From contig CM059624.1 in NCBI GenBank assembly GCA_030435675.1, positions 11,928,769-11,992,768 of the forward strand: 64,000 nt of DNA. The letters are read 5' to 3'. The notes under the pieces are model-generated. The model saw only the letters and a list, made by a program, of their open reading frames with translations. It made no database searches and was not told where the DNA came from. The position numbers and the translations under genes were made by a program. This document shows positions 12,021 through 21,333 of this stretch, one piece after another; position 1 is the stretch's first letter; every line of letters starts with the position of its first letter. The DNA is from Steinernema hermaphroditum. Taxonomy: Eukaryota > Nematoda > Chromadorea > Rhabditida > Steinernematidae.

Positions 12021-12547
12021 TTATATGTTCGCCTGTGAGGCGGCGCTGCTGTGGATGGTGCTCTTGCTACTGCCGCGGACACTCGGTACGTCTTCGGGGT
12101 TGCAGCAGGTGAGCTGTAGCTTGAGAACGTCCGGTGAAATACCGGGCTTGAAGAGCTCCTTGGCGCTCTGCTCGCTCTCGGCGCAGGCGACGTAGTGGAG
12201 GACGAGCTTGTCGACCTTCGGCGGCCCGGGTAGACGCGTCACCATCAGGGAGGTGCACTGGCCGGCCTCCACGAACATGTACACCGGGTTCACTCTGTAG
12301 ACGTTGTTGTCGCTGCAGCGTACCTGAAAAGACAACTGTGGGATGATCTTCCGGAGGCACCGACCTTGACGGCGAGACGCGCGTCGCCGCAATTGACGAG
12401 CATGTGCTCGGAGCGGCCTCCGGAGGTTATGAAGGTCGCCGTCTCGGGATCGATCGACAGCGTCGGCTCTCCGGGGCTGGCGCGCAGGCTGTGCCGGCGA
12501 CTCGACGACTTGTCTCCTGGAGCTTGCAGAGCTGGTGGCGTCGTCAT
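12021..12547 (-). CDS. SSP-type small MSP-domain sperm protein, copy 1
   Basis: Two exons, 12365-12547 and 12021-12323, with a 41 bp intron, give 161 residues. After a 35-residue serine-rich leader the protein has a single MSP (major sperm protein) fold: LSIDPETATFITSGG, MLVNCGDARLAVK, NVYRVNPVYMFVEAGQ and DKLVLHYV. The layout matches the small sperm-specific (SSP) family better than MSP itself; these are cytosolic proteins of nematode sperm. ATG 12545-12547 is the first methionine after an upstream region without one. The longest open frame here is a shadow in another frame. A second copy at 55386-55912 has the same exon lengths. Confidence 0.85.
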
Positions 12548-12922
12548 TTCCGCTCGACCGATCTCGAAGCGCACAAAATGAAAACAAACGACCTTTACGC
12601 GCGAAGACTCCTTTTATAGACTCTGCAGCTGAGACAGACTGTCTGCATTTGCGTCTAGTCCCACCGTCTTATAAGTGCACTACTCCAGGAAGCCACTCCT
12701 CTCTTTGAGGACTTCGCTGTCTTGGACAGCAGAATGGCACACACTTCCATCCCGAGGACAGTCCTCGAAATCGAAGAACTGTCCTGTCAACTCCAACCTG
12801 TCAATGTTATCCGAGAAAACACTGGCCAGGAGAATTTGTTACACAATCTAAATTCATACCACAATACTCGTAACAATGAAAATAAATACAAAAATACGAA
12901 TAACATGCAATGATCTTAAAAT

Positions 12923-14736
12923 TTAAGAGTTCTTCTCAGGGACCTTGACAGTGACGGTCTTGACTTCGGTGTATGCCTGGAGACCGTACTCGCCGAGTTC
13001 GCGACCGATTCCGGACATCTTGTATCCTCCGAACGGCGCAGCAGGATCGAAAACGTTGTAGCAGTTGACCCTACAAGAGGAGATCATTCTCTCTGTGCCA
13101 AAGCATTTTGACGTACCAGACGGTTCCCGCGCGAATATTGTTGGCGACATGAAGCGCCTTGTCCAAATCCTTGGTGACAACAGCAGCGGCCAGTCCGTAG
13201 ATGGTGTTGTTCGCCTTCTCGACGAGGTCTTCCATGCCCTCGAACTTGATGACCGACATGACGGGGCCGAAGATCTCCTCCTGGGCGATCTTCATCTGAT
13301 CATCAACGTCGGCGAAGATCGTCGGCTCAACGAAATAGCCTTTATCTCCGCGACGCCGGCCTCCGGTGACGAGCTGCGCGCCCTGGCGCTTGCCGACCTC
13401 GATGTACTGCAGGATCTTCTTCATTTGCTCGTTGTCGATCTGCAGAAAACGCATGAGGTCTTTGCTCCCGTGGATAGCTCACCTGAGGTCCCTGCTCAGT
13501 CTTCAGGTCGAAGGGGTCACCGACGACTTTCTTCTGAGCGAGATCCTTGGATCGCTCGATGAACTCGTCGTAGATCTTGGCCTCAACGAACGTGCGCGAT
13601 CCGGCACAGCAGCACTGTCCGTGATTGAAGAAGATACCGTTATGAGCCTGCTGCACGGCCAGCTCGACTGAAATGAGCACAATGAGCAATCCAGCTGTAA
13701 AAGGAGCACGTACTGTCAGAGTCACTGAAGATGATGTTTGGCGATTTTCCGCCGAGTTCGAGGGTGATTCTCTTCAAGTTACTATCAGCAGCGGCACGCA
13801 TGATGTGGCGTCCAACTTCGGTGGACCCGGTGAATGCGATTTTGTCGATGTTCGGGTGGGCGGAGATAGCGGCTCCTGCGGTGACACCGAATCCGGAGAT
13901 GATGTTCACTACTCCTTCGGGGAACCCGGCCTTTAATCAAAGAATAAACTCTTGTCCTAGGTAGAATATCACGCACCTCGCGAATCAAAGACGCCACATG
14001 GAGAGCGGAAAGGGGAGTTTGCTCGGCCGTCTTCATAACGACGGTGTTTCCAGTGGCCAGAGCGGGTCCGAGCTTCCAAGCCTGCATCAAAAGTGGGAAG
14101 TTCCAGGGGATTATCTGGCCAACGACGCCAACAGGTTCGTGGCGCGTGTAGGTGAAGAAGTCGCCAGCCACGGGTATCGTCTTTCCATGGTTCTTGTCGG
14201 CCCAACCGGCGTAGTAGCGCATAGTGGCGATCACAGCAGGGACATCGACAGTGTAGGAAACTTTGTAGGGTTTTCCGTTGTCGACAGATTCCAAACTCTT
14301 AACTTAACAGTCAAACAACCGGTACTGCGAAGTGTCATCTTACAGCAAGGATGGCTCTGTCACGCTCGATGAGGTCAGCCAAACGATATAGAAGCTGTCC
14401 ACGCTGGGAGGCATCCATGCGACGCCAGGGGGATCCCGTCTTGAACGCTTTCGTAGCCGCCTCAACGGCAAGGTCGACATCCTCCTTCTGGCCCTCGGCG
14501 AGGTCGCAGATCTTCTCTCCAGTCGCCGGATTGAACGTCTCGAACGTCTTTCCGCTAACCGATTTGCGGAACTCATTGTTGATGAACAACTAAATAAACA
14601 TGTGATTTGCCAGAAATTAATGTGCCAGACTCACATCGGTGTGCTGCACGCCGGTGGCGCTCTCCCAAACACGAACAGGTGCCGGGACGCCATAGGCACG
14701 GCATGCGAGGCGGAGAGGATTCAGCGCTTTGAGCAT
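12923..14736 (-). CDS. mitochondrial-type aldehyde dehydrogenase, copy 1
   Basis: NAD-dependent class 1/2 aldehyde dehydrogenase, 513 residues, oxidising aldehydes to acids. Seven exons: 14635-14736, 14344-14589, 13977-14297, 13714-13930, 13483-13667, 13117-13439 and 12923-13070. The N-terminus [16 protein letters not shown] is basic and amphipathic, as expected of a mitochondrial presequence. Visible motifs are IPWNFPL and FTGSTEVG (NAD binding), LELGGKSP (catalytic glutamate) and [13 protein letters not shown] (catalytic cysteine). It resembles C. elegans ALH-1 and mammalian ALDH2. Start ATG 14734-14736 follows a TTCAG. It has one intron, after HTD, that the paralogue at 18286 lacks. Confidence 0.93.
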
Positions 14737-16060
14737 ATCTGAACCAAAGTCGCTAAGAAAATAAATAACTGTGACAAATAACGCGATAGATGATGGGATT
14801 AGGGGTTGAAGTCATCAGGAGAGGGTTGGAAGTAAATATTTACATTACGATAAGAACGAAACACTAAGCGACCCTGATACAAAATAAACAGTATCTGTGC
14901 AATTCCATCGTGTGTTTGAGCTAATTTGAGCGACGGACGGATTGTGCCGAGCATTAATTGCACAAAGCACAAAGAACGCAGACTAATGGAGCGCATTTTT
15001 GAGCAAAACCGGTGCAATTAACAGTATGTTTGTGCAGCGATAAATAACGCAAAGCTTGTGATTTAAAAACTTGTTGTGACCGAACCGATATTTTAAATGA
15101 AATGTGCGTTCTTTTCACTTAAATCACGCAAACACAAACGACGCCACTCAATGCGCTGAGACAGAGACATAGACAATTCCTAGTCCACATCGTCCGAGAC
15201 TGTCTACAGTTTTGCAAAACGGAAATTACAACCAGTCTCAATAGTAGCGATCTGAAAATACAACACGTATACACAATCGAGACCGTCTAGTAATTTGCAA
15301 AACCAAAATACAACCGATATCTATGTCTATGAAATAAAAATGCAGCGTTCAGACACATTGAGACGGAGACCGTCTACATTGCAAGCGGAGACAAACATTC
15401 AGAAGCCAGTTTCCAACGATGCAAATCGAATCAAATCGAGCGAGAGGGGGAAGGTCAACCGTTCGCAATTAATCTCCATGGCGTGATGCGCGCCCGAAGA
15501 CACAGAATACAACGCCTCTCCCGCTCGCTCCCTTTGTTCGACTCCGGCACCGTCGCCTTGTGCGATGTGCCCGCGAAGAGCGAGGTGATAAGGCGCGGAG
15601 GGGAAACGGTTTGCGGCGATTGTCGGCGGCAGAGAAGAGGCTGCGATCGCGTAAACAGAGAAGGGGAGCGGAGAGGTGAAAAACGACACAAGACGCGCCG
15701 AAGGGAAAAGCGACGGGTGGCGGAGATCGAAGTCGGCGCCAAAACACGGGCGATTGATTGATCTGTAAGGTGATATGAAGTTCCAAACACGAATAGCAGG
15801 CTGTTCAGCATTTAACCATAGACTAAACAAAGACACATAAGGGTATCGTATGAGGGCTACTTTTTCAGCCAGCTGTTCGGGGCAAAGTGTGACTTCACCC
15901 TTTTTGAATTCTCCAAAACGTTGTGTCACCGCTTATGTACCTTCAGAACTCACAGTTGCAGGCTTAGCGACGCGCAGAAGAACACTTCCGTCCCCCGCAT
16001 TGGCATCGCTCAAGCCACAGAACTCAAAATTTAACAGTAGCCCAGCAAGAGTCCACCAGC
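14737..16060. other. divergent intergenic region
   Basis: Shared upstream region of aldehyde dehydrogenase copy 1 (-) and the RING gene (+). It holds the three ~85 bp repeats at 15195-15400. From 15480 to 15780 both strands have open frames of simple arginine/serine-rich composition, which I read as noncoding. The first exon of the RING gene should lie in its right part but could not be fixed. Confidence 0.5.
15195..15400. repeat. three imperfect ~85 bp tandem units
   Basis: Units start at GAGACYGTCTA at 15195, 15279 and 15366, the first two followed by TTTGCAAAAC-like and ATACAAC-like blocks. They lie upstream of the aldehyde dehydrogenase and the RING gene. Noncoding, function unknown. Confidence 0.5.
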
Positions 16061-16062
16061 CA

Positions 16063-16712
16063 TATCCTCCTTCCAACGCCCCAACTGCGCCATCTGCCTC
16101 GACTGGCTCGGCTCCGACGCAGATCGTGAAGTCGTCGTCACCGACTGTGGTCACGTTTTCCACAAGGACTGCATCCACCACTGCATCAAGCTGAATCCCC
16201 GAAACGCGCTGTGTCCTTCTTGTCGAGGCTATCCCGGAAAGAGAAGAAAGATCTTCTTGTCGACGGCGTCCTTCGGACAGAGTTCCAGCCAGGAGGAGCT
16301 GAAAAGATCTTTCCGGAGCATCGAGAAGCTCCAGAAGGATCTCGACGAGCAGAGGAAGAGGGCTGAAGCCTTGGAGAGGGACTACCACAATCTACTGAGA
16401 TCTACGCGTCGACAAGATCCAACGCCCCATGTCCCCGGACACCAAGAACTATCCGAAACCGAAGAAAACAACGTCGAAGATCAAGCTCAGATCCTCAGGA
16501 CATCCCTTCGTCCCCTGATGGGACCTTCTCCAGCATCGTCTCTGCCTCAGATGGTCATGGTCGGCGCCCATCCACCGCCATACTACATGGCCGCCCTGGG
16601 TCCGGCTTATCATCCCATAGCAACATACGCTCCTCACCCTCACCTGCCGATACCACAAAGCGCCTTCACCAGTTTCTATCCACCGTTTGCTGTGAATCCC
16701 CACTTCCAATAA
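16063..16712 (+). CDS. TRAIP-like RING finger protein A, 5' exon unresolved
   Basis: An N-terminal C3HC4-type RING (C-A-I-C-L-D-W-L, then CGHVFHKDC and LCPSC) is followed by KIFLSTASFG, a coiled coil (residues of the type EELKRSFRSIEKLQKDL) and a proline/tyrosine-rich tail ending NPHFQ. RING plus the phenylalanine-containing linker and coiled coil is the layout of TRAIP/NOPO E3 ubiquitin ligases. The frame runs open from a splice acceptor near 16030-16060 to the stop at 16712, with no ATG before the RING, so a short first exon is missing from this model. Two related genes lie at 38413 and 41760. Confidence 0.7.
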
Positions 16713-18285
16713 CCCTGTTTGAAGTGTCCGAATGAAGATCACCCATTTCGCTGTTAGTCAAGACCTTCCTGTGTCCAAGTACGCAGATCCGAGCGTGGTT
16801 TGTAAACCACACCTGATTTTAAAATTTACGAAAACAGCCTTTGTTGCTCCCCACTCCTTCACGATATCAGCCGAACATTCTATTTTTAGCACTGACAGGT
16901 GCATTTCAGCCGCAAAGGCGGACCGCTATCGATTCCTTTTAACGAAAGCTTCCTTCTTTACTTCCTTGTGCACGCACCCTAAAGCTACTTGGCCCACTGC
17001 CGCTCGACACAAAACGGACACATCGACGCGACCGATTATGTCGTTTGATCGTTGGTCGAAAACTCGTTCCCCACAACCACAGACGACGCCTTATCTTCCG
17101 CTCAATTGACTTTGTTTGCAAGCTATGCTTCGGTGCACTCATGACAATTACGAGGAGAATATTTTCCATTAAATCTTATTGTTGTATGCACTAAACAAAC
17201 CGTGTGATGACTTTCCAGTGACTCCAGGTCTTAAAAACGGAACAAAGCACAGAAAAGAATAGGTGCTAGATCCACCCAGTCCACCTCACTACGACGGAAA
17301 TATTTCGTTCGTGTTGGAAAAGCTTCCTTTTAAGAAATCTTCTGAGTCCTTTAACTTGAAAGTTATATTTGATTTATTTCTGGAAACCACAAGCCCTGTG
17401 GCACAGGGACTCTGTGAATTAGTCAAATGAAAGGTGAGATGACGCAAAAGACGTATTTTGTGACGGTGTCGCCAATAAGTACCCGTTTCTAATTATTAAT
17501 CTCCACTCGTGTTTATGTAGCCATCGACTTTGTACAGGCGCATTCATTCTCGTTTTGTCACATAGTCGTTCCATGTCAAGTTTCATCAGCGTATGTCATA
17601 TGTTCTTATATATTAATGAGTTTTCCACGAAAGGGCGTCTTATTCCAATTATGCCCCTGACGCCAAAATGACAAGCATCGAATCTGGCGCCACTCCTACT
17701 GGAGGCTTTTGGTGGTTTTCTTATCCCCAAGAAATTCCAAAAACTATCACACCAACGTGTACTTTGCAATTACGGTCTGTATGTGTCTTATCCGTCAAAT
17801 GTTATCAAAAATGAAGTGCATTTCGGGAAAATATGGAAAGGGCACTTACGATCTTTGTCGCGAAGTTTTGATTACCCAATATTCAGATAGCTCTTAAGTA
17901 CCTCTCCAAATTAAGACATAAATAAAATAAAATTTTATTTACCTTTTATTATGTTACTTATATTGTAGTTGAACATTAGAATTTTATTCAAGAACTTTGC
18001 AGATCTTACAGCTCGCTGTATTTGGTCGAAAATAGCAAACCACCTTTGTGCATCGCAATGCAAACAAAATAATCCTCAGAGATCGAACTTTCCAAAGACT
18101 ATTTGCACTTGCAAGCACAAAAAAAATTGTACCCTGTGACGGCGACCTGTATAAGTGCGCCCGGCACTGGATTCCATTGCATAGTTGTTTGCCAACGAGT
18201 CGATCGCCCTTTTTCGAATCGAGTCTCTCTGATATTCACTCATCGCCTGTTCTCTTATTAACCTCGACCATTCAGATTTCCCAAA
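16713..18285. other. intergenic, no supported gene
   Basis: About 1.6 kb, AT-richer towards the right. Only short open frames without domains. The last part is the promoter and leader of aldehyde dehydrogenase copy 2. Confidence 0.5.
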
Positions 18286-20090
18286 ATGCTGAAGGCGTTT
18301 AACCCCCTCCGCCTCGCCTCCCGCACTTACAGTATCCCAGCGCCCGTAAAAGTATGGGAACAGGGAGGCCCCAAACACACGCAACTCTTCATCAACAACG
18401 AGTTCCGTCCTTCTGTCAGCGGAAAGACGTTCGAGACGTTCAATCCGGCGACTGGGGAGAAGATCTGTGACCTCGCCGAGGGCCAGAAGGAGGATGTCGA
18501 CCTTGCCGTTGAGGCGGCTACGAAAGCGTTCAAGACGGGATCCCCCTGGCGCCGCATGGATGCCTCCCAGCGTGGACAGCTTCTCTATCGTTTGGCCGAG
18601 CTTATGGAACGCGACAGGGCCATCCTTGCTGTAAACGGAGACACAGGATTGCAGACAGTAAAGACTTGTTTAGAGTCTCGAGTCCTTGGACAACGGCAAG
18701 CCGTACACCAACTCCTACATGATCGACACGGTTCACGCCATCGACGCAATCCGCTACTACGCCGGCTGGGCCGACAAGATCCAAGGGAAGACGATCCCTG
18801 TGGCTGGCGACTTCTTCACCTACACGCGCCACGAACCTGTCGGCGTCGTTGGCCAGATAATCCCCTGGAACTTTCCTCTGATCATGCAGTCCTGGAAACT
18901 TGGCCCGGCGCTCGCCTGTGGAAATACAGTAGTCATGAAGACGGCCGAACAGACTCCCCTTTCCGCTCTCCATGTGGCGTCTTTGATTCGCGAGGTACCG
19001 TATCCAAGTGTCAGCACCCTCTCATAGAGCCTTCAGGCCGGGTTCCCCGAAGGAGTTGTGAACATCCTCTCCGGATTCGGTCCTTCTGCGGGCCAGGCGA
19101 TCTCCTCCCACATGAACATCGACAAGGTCGCGTTCACGGGCTCCACCTCCGTGGGCAGGAAGGTGATGACGGCAGCTGCCGAGAGCAATCTGAAGCGCGT
19201 CAGCCTGGAGTTGGGAGGAAAGTCGCCGACTATTATCTTCAGCGATGCCGATAGTAAGTCTTCCCTACATAAACGGGAGTGAACCGGGAACAATAGTATA
19301 AGCAGAGGCCAGGCGATTCCAATCAATCCTAAACCTCAATTGTTATTCAGTGGACTACGCCGTGGCACAAGCGCACAACGGCATATTCGCCAACGCCGGC
19401 CAGTGCTGCTGCGCCGCGTCGAGGACGTTCGTCGAAGCGAAGATGTACGATGAGTTCATCGAGCGCTCCCTTGACATGGCCAAGAAGCGGGTCCTCGGCG
19501 ATCCTTTCGACCTGAAGACTGACCAGGGACCTCAGGTACCATCCATATCCTTTCGTTTCCTAGTTGTTGGCCTCAGATCGATGGCACCCAAATGAAGAAG
19601 GTTCTCGAGTACGTGGAGTCCGGCAAGCAGCAGGGCGCACAGCTGGTCACCGGAGGAAAACGTTTCGGCAACAAAGGCTACTACATCGAGCCGACGATCT
19701 TTGCCAACGTGGATGACCAGATGAAGATCGCCCAAGAGGAGATCTTCGGTCCCGTCATGTCGGTCATTAAGTTCGAGGGCATGGAAGACCTCGTCGAAAA
19801 GGCGAACAACACCATCTACGGACTGGCCGCTTCAGTGGTGACGAAAGATCTCGACAAAGCCCTCCACGTATCCAACCACATCAAGGCCGGAACTGTCTGG
19901 TAAAGACTACTGTACTGACGAGCTCATCGACGAGAGGTTCAGGGTGAACTGCTACTACGCCTTCGACCCGGCCGCGCCTTTCGGAGGATACAAGATGTCC
20001 GGAATCGGACGTGAAATGGGTGAGTACGGGCTCGAACAGTACTCCGAGGTGAAGACGGTCACCATCAAGGTTCCGCAGAAGAACTCTTAA
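18286..20090 (+). CDS. mitochondrial-type aldehyde dehydrogenase, copy 2
   Basis: Paralogue of the gene at 12923-14736 on the other strand, 512 residues in six exons: 18286-18630, 18674-18994, 19037-19253, 19351-19535, 19577-19899 and 19943-20090. Exons 2-6 have exactly the same lengths and phases as exons 3-7 of copy 1; its first exon fuses the first two of copy 1. Presequence-like start [39 protein letters not shown] and [13 protein letters not shown] are all present, so it should be active. The ATG follows a TTTCCCAAA leader. Opposed orientation and high identity suggest a local inverted duplication. Confidence 0.93.
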
Positions 20091-20179
20091 ATTCTGTCGT
20101 TTGGGTGAAAATGTAGATAATACACAATAAAGCACGATGTGCTACTCGAAAAATTATGAGGGGATGGTATACGGTAGCC

Positions 20180-20319
20180 ATCGCATCGATACACCTCCCA
20201 AATGTCTCTGAAATGAACAAAGCAGACAGGCTTGAAAGCAGACCAGACAGATCTGTCTGGAATAGGGTTCCCAGCGACAGTAGACACCTCCTCCCTCATT
20301 CAACTGATCTGAACTGACG
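20180..20319 (+). promoter_or_regulatory. conserved upstream block of basic-protein gene 1
   Basis: About 140 bp immediately before the ATG that align closely with 39040-39175, upstream of the paralogue. It includes a perfect 18 bp palindrome, CCAGACAGATCTGTCTGG (20243-20260), and a CAGCGACAGTAGACACCTCC block. The conservation is stronger than in the coding regions, so these are likely core promoter and 5' leader elements. Confidence 0.6.
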
Positions 20320-20842
20320 ATGGCGGTCGCAAAACGCCGCCGCTCTTCATGCTCCCAGAAAAGCTCCCACCGAGAAGTCTCACTGCGGAGTCAGAAAACC
20401 CAAGCTACCATATCCACACGCAGTGAAGAGCGCTCCGGGAGAGAAGACTCAGAAGTCGACGTCCGCCTCGCCGTCGAACTGCTTCGCTTCCGCCCCGAGA
20501 AGGCGATCCTGCGCCACAAAACAAGTCACCGTCTCCCATCCGAAAAGCAGGTCCGAGTAAGTGCTTCTGCAAGTGGTCACTCTAAGCGGATCGTTCTAGA
20601 TCGATCTTTCCGAGAACGTGCTCCACTTGTATCCTCAGACCACGGAGTGGGACGATACGTGGACCCAATGCACGGAATGGATGGAAGACGGACGGACGGC
20701 CTACCCGAAGGAGAGCCACAAGGGGACTTCCAAAAGGGGGAAGAAGAAGCGGAGCTGCACTTCTAGCTTCAAACGCTCCAGATACGGTAACTCCTCCGGA
20801 AGAATGGCTTATGTGTACGGAAAACCGTATGATACCGAATAA
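20320..20842 (+). CDS. small basic protein of unknown family, paralogue 1
   Basis: Two exons, 20320-20556 and 20600-20842, give 159 residues. The N-terminal half is rich in arginine, lysine and serine (MAVAKRRRSSCSQKSS), then comes VDVRLAVELLRFRP, then after the intron NVLHLYPQTTEWDD and DGRTAYPK, and a basic tail. The gene at 39176 shares the intron position and phase, the LLRFRP and DGRTAYPK motifs and the upstream region. No known domain is recognised. Size and composition would suit a nucleic-acid-binding protein, perhaps a sperm chromatin protein given the sperm-type genes nearby, but that is inference only. Confidence 0.75.
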
Positions 20843-21333
20843 AATGCGAGTGTTAGGTTTTATTTCGACTTGTCATCTGATTTTCAAGGTAATGAAACTT
20901 TGCAGCCAATGTTAAAGATGTTAAAAGGAAGCGAACCGTTTTGCGCTCATTAACGTCTAAAAGTAGACAAGAAAGGTAGCCTCCTTCGGAGAAGCCTCCT
21001 TTCTTAGATCTGCACGTCCTTTCCAAACCAGTGCTCTCAACTCAAATCAGAACCGCTTCAGTGGTCGTCAATTATATCCGGACTCATCAAATGCGCGCCA
21101 TTGAAAGTAGCAAAGAGTCCCTTTCCCGACCCTCAGAATTTTCCATTTCCTTTTCCCTTCGCCTGCGTGAGTTTGGTTTTCTAAAGAAACGCTCATACGC
21201 TGTCCCTTTAATGCAGATCTTTCCCCTGGTGCGCGCGTAAAACGCAAAAATACAATTCTGGTGATTTTCCCCGAAACATCACACTCCCCTCGTGTACACG
21301 CCACTTTCAGGCGACCAAAAGTCGCCCTGTGCG
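20843..21333. other. intergenic, no supported gene
   Basis: About 490 bp between the basic-protein gene and the receptor gene. It contains an AATAAA just after the stop of the former. No further structure seen. Confidence 0.5.

Noticed and set aside
12021..12587. 188-residue uninterrupted frame over the SSP gene (-), and its twin at 55346-55912
   Set aside because: Only its second half matches the MSP fold; the first half is arginine-rich out-of-frame translation. The 41 bp intron model gives a continuous MSP domain.
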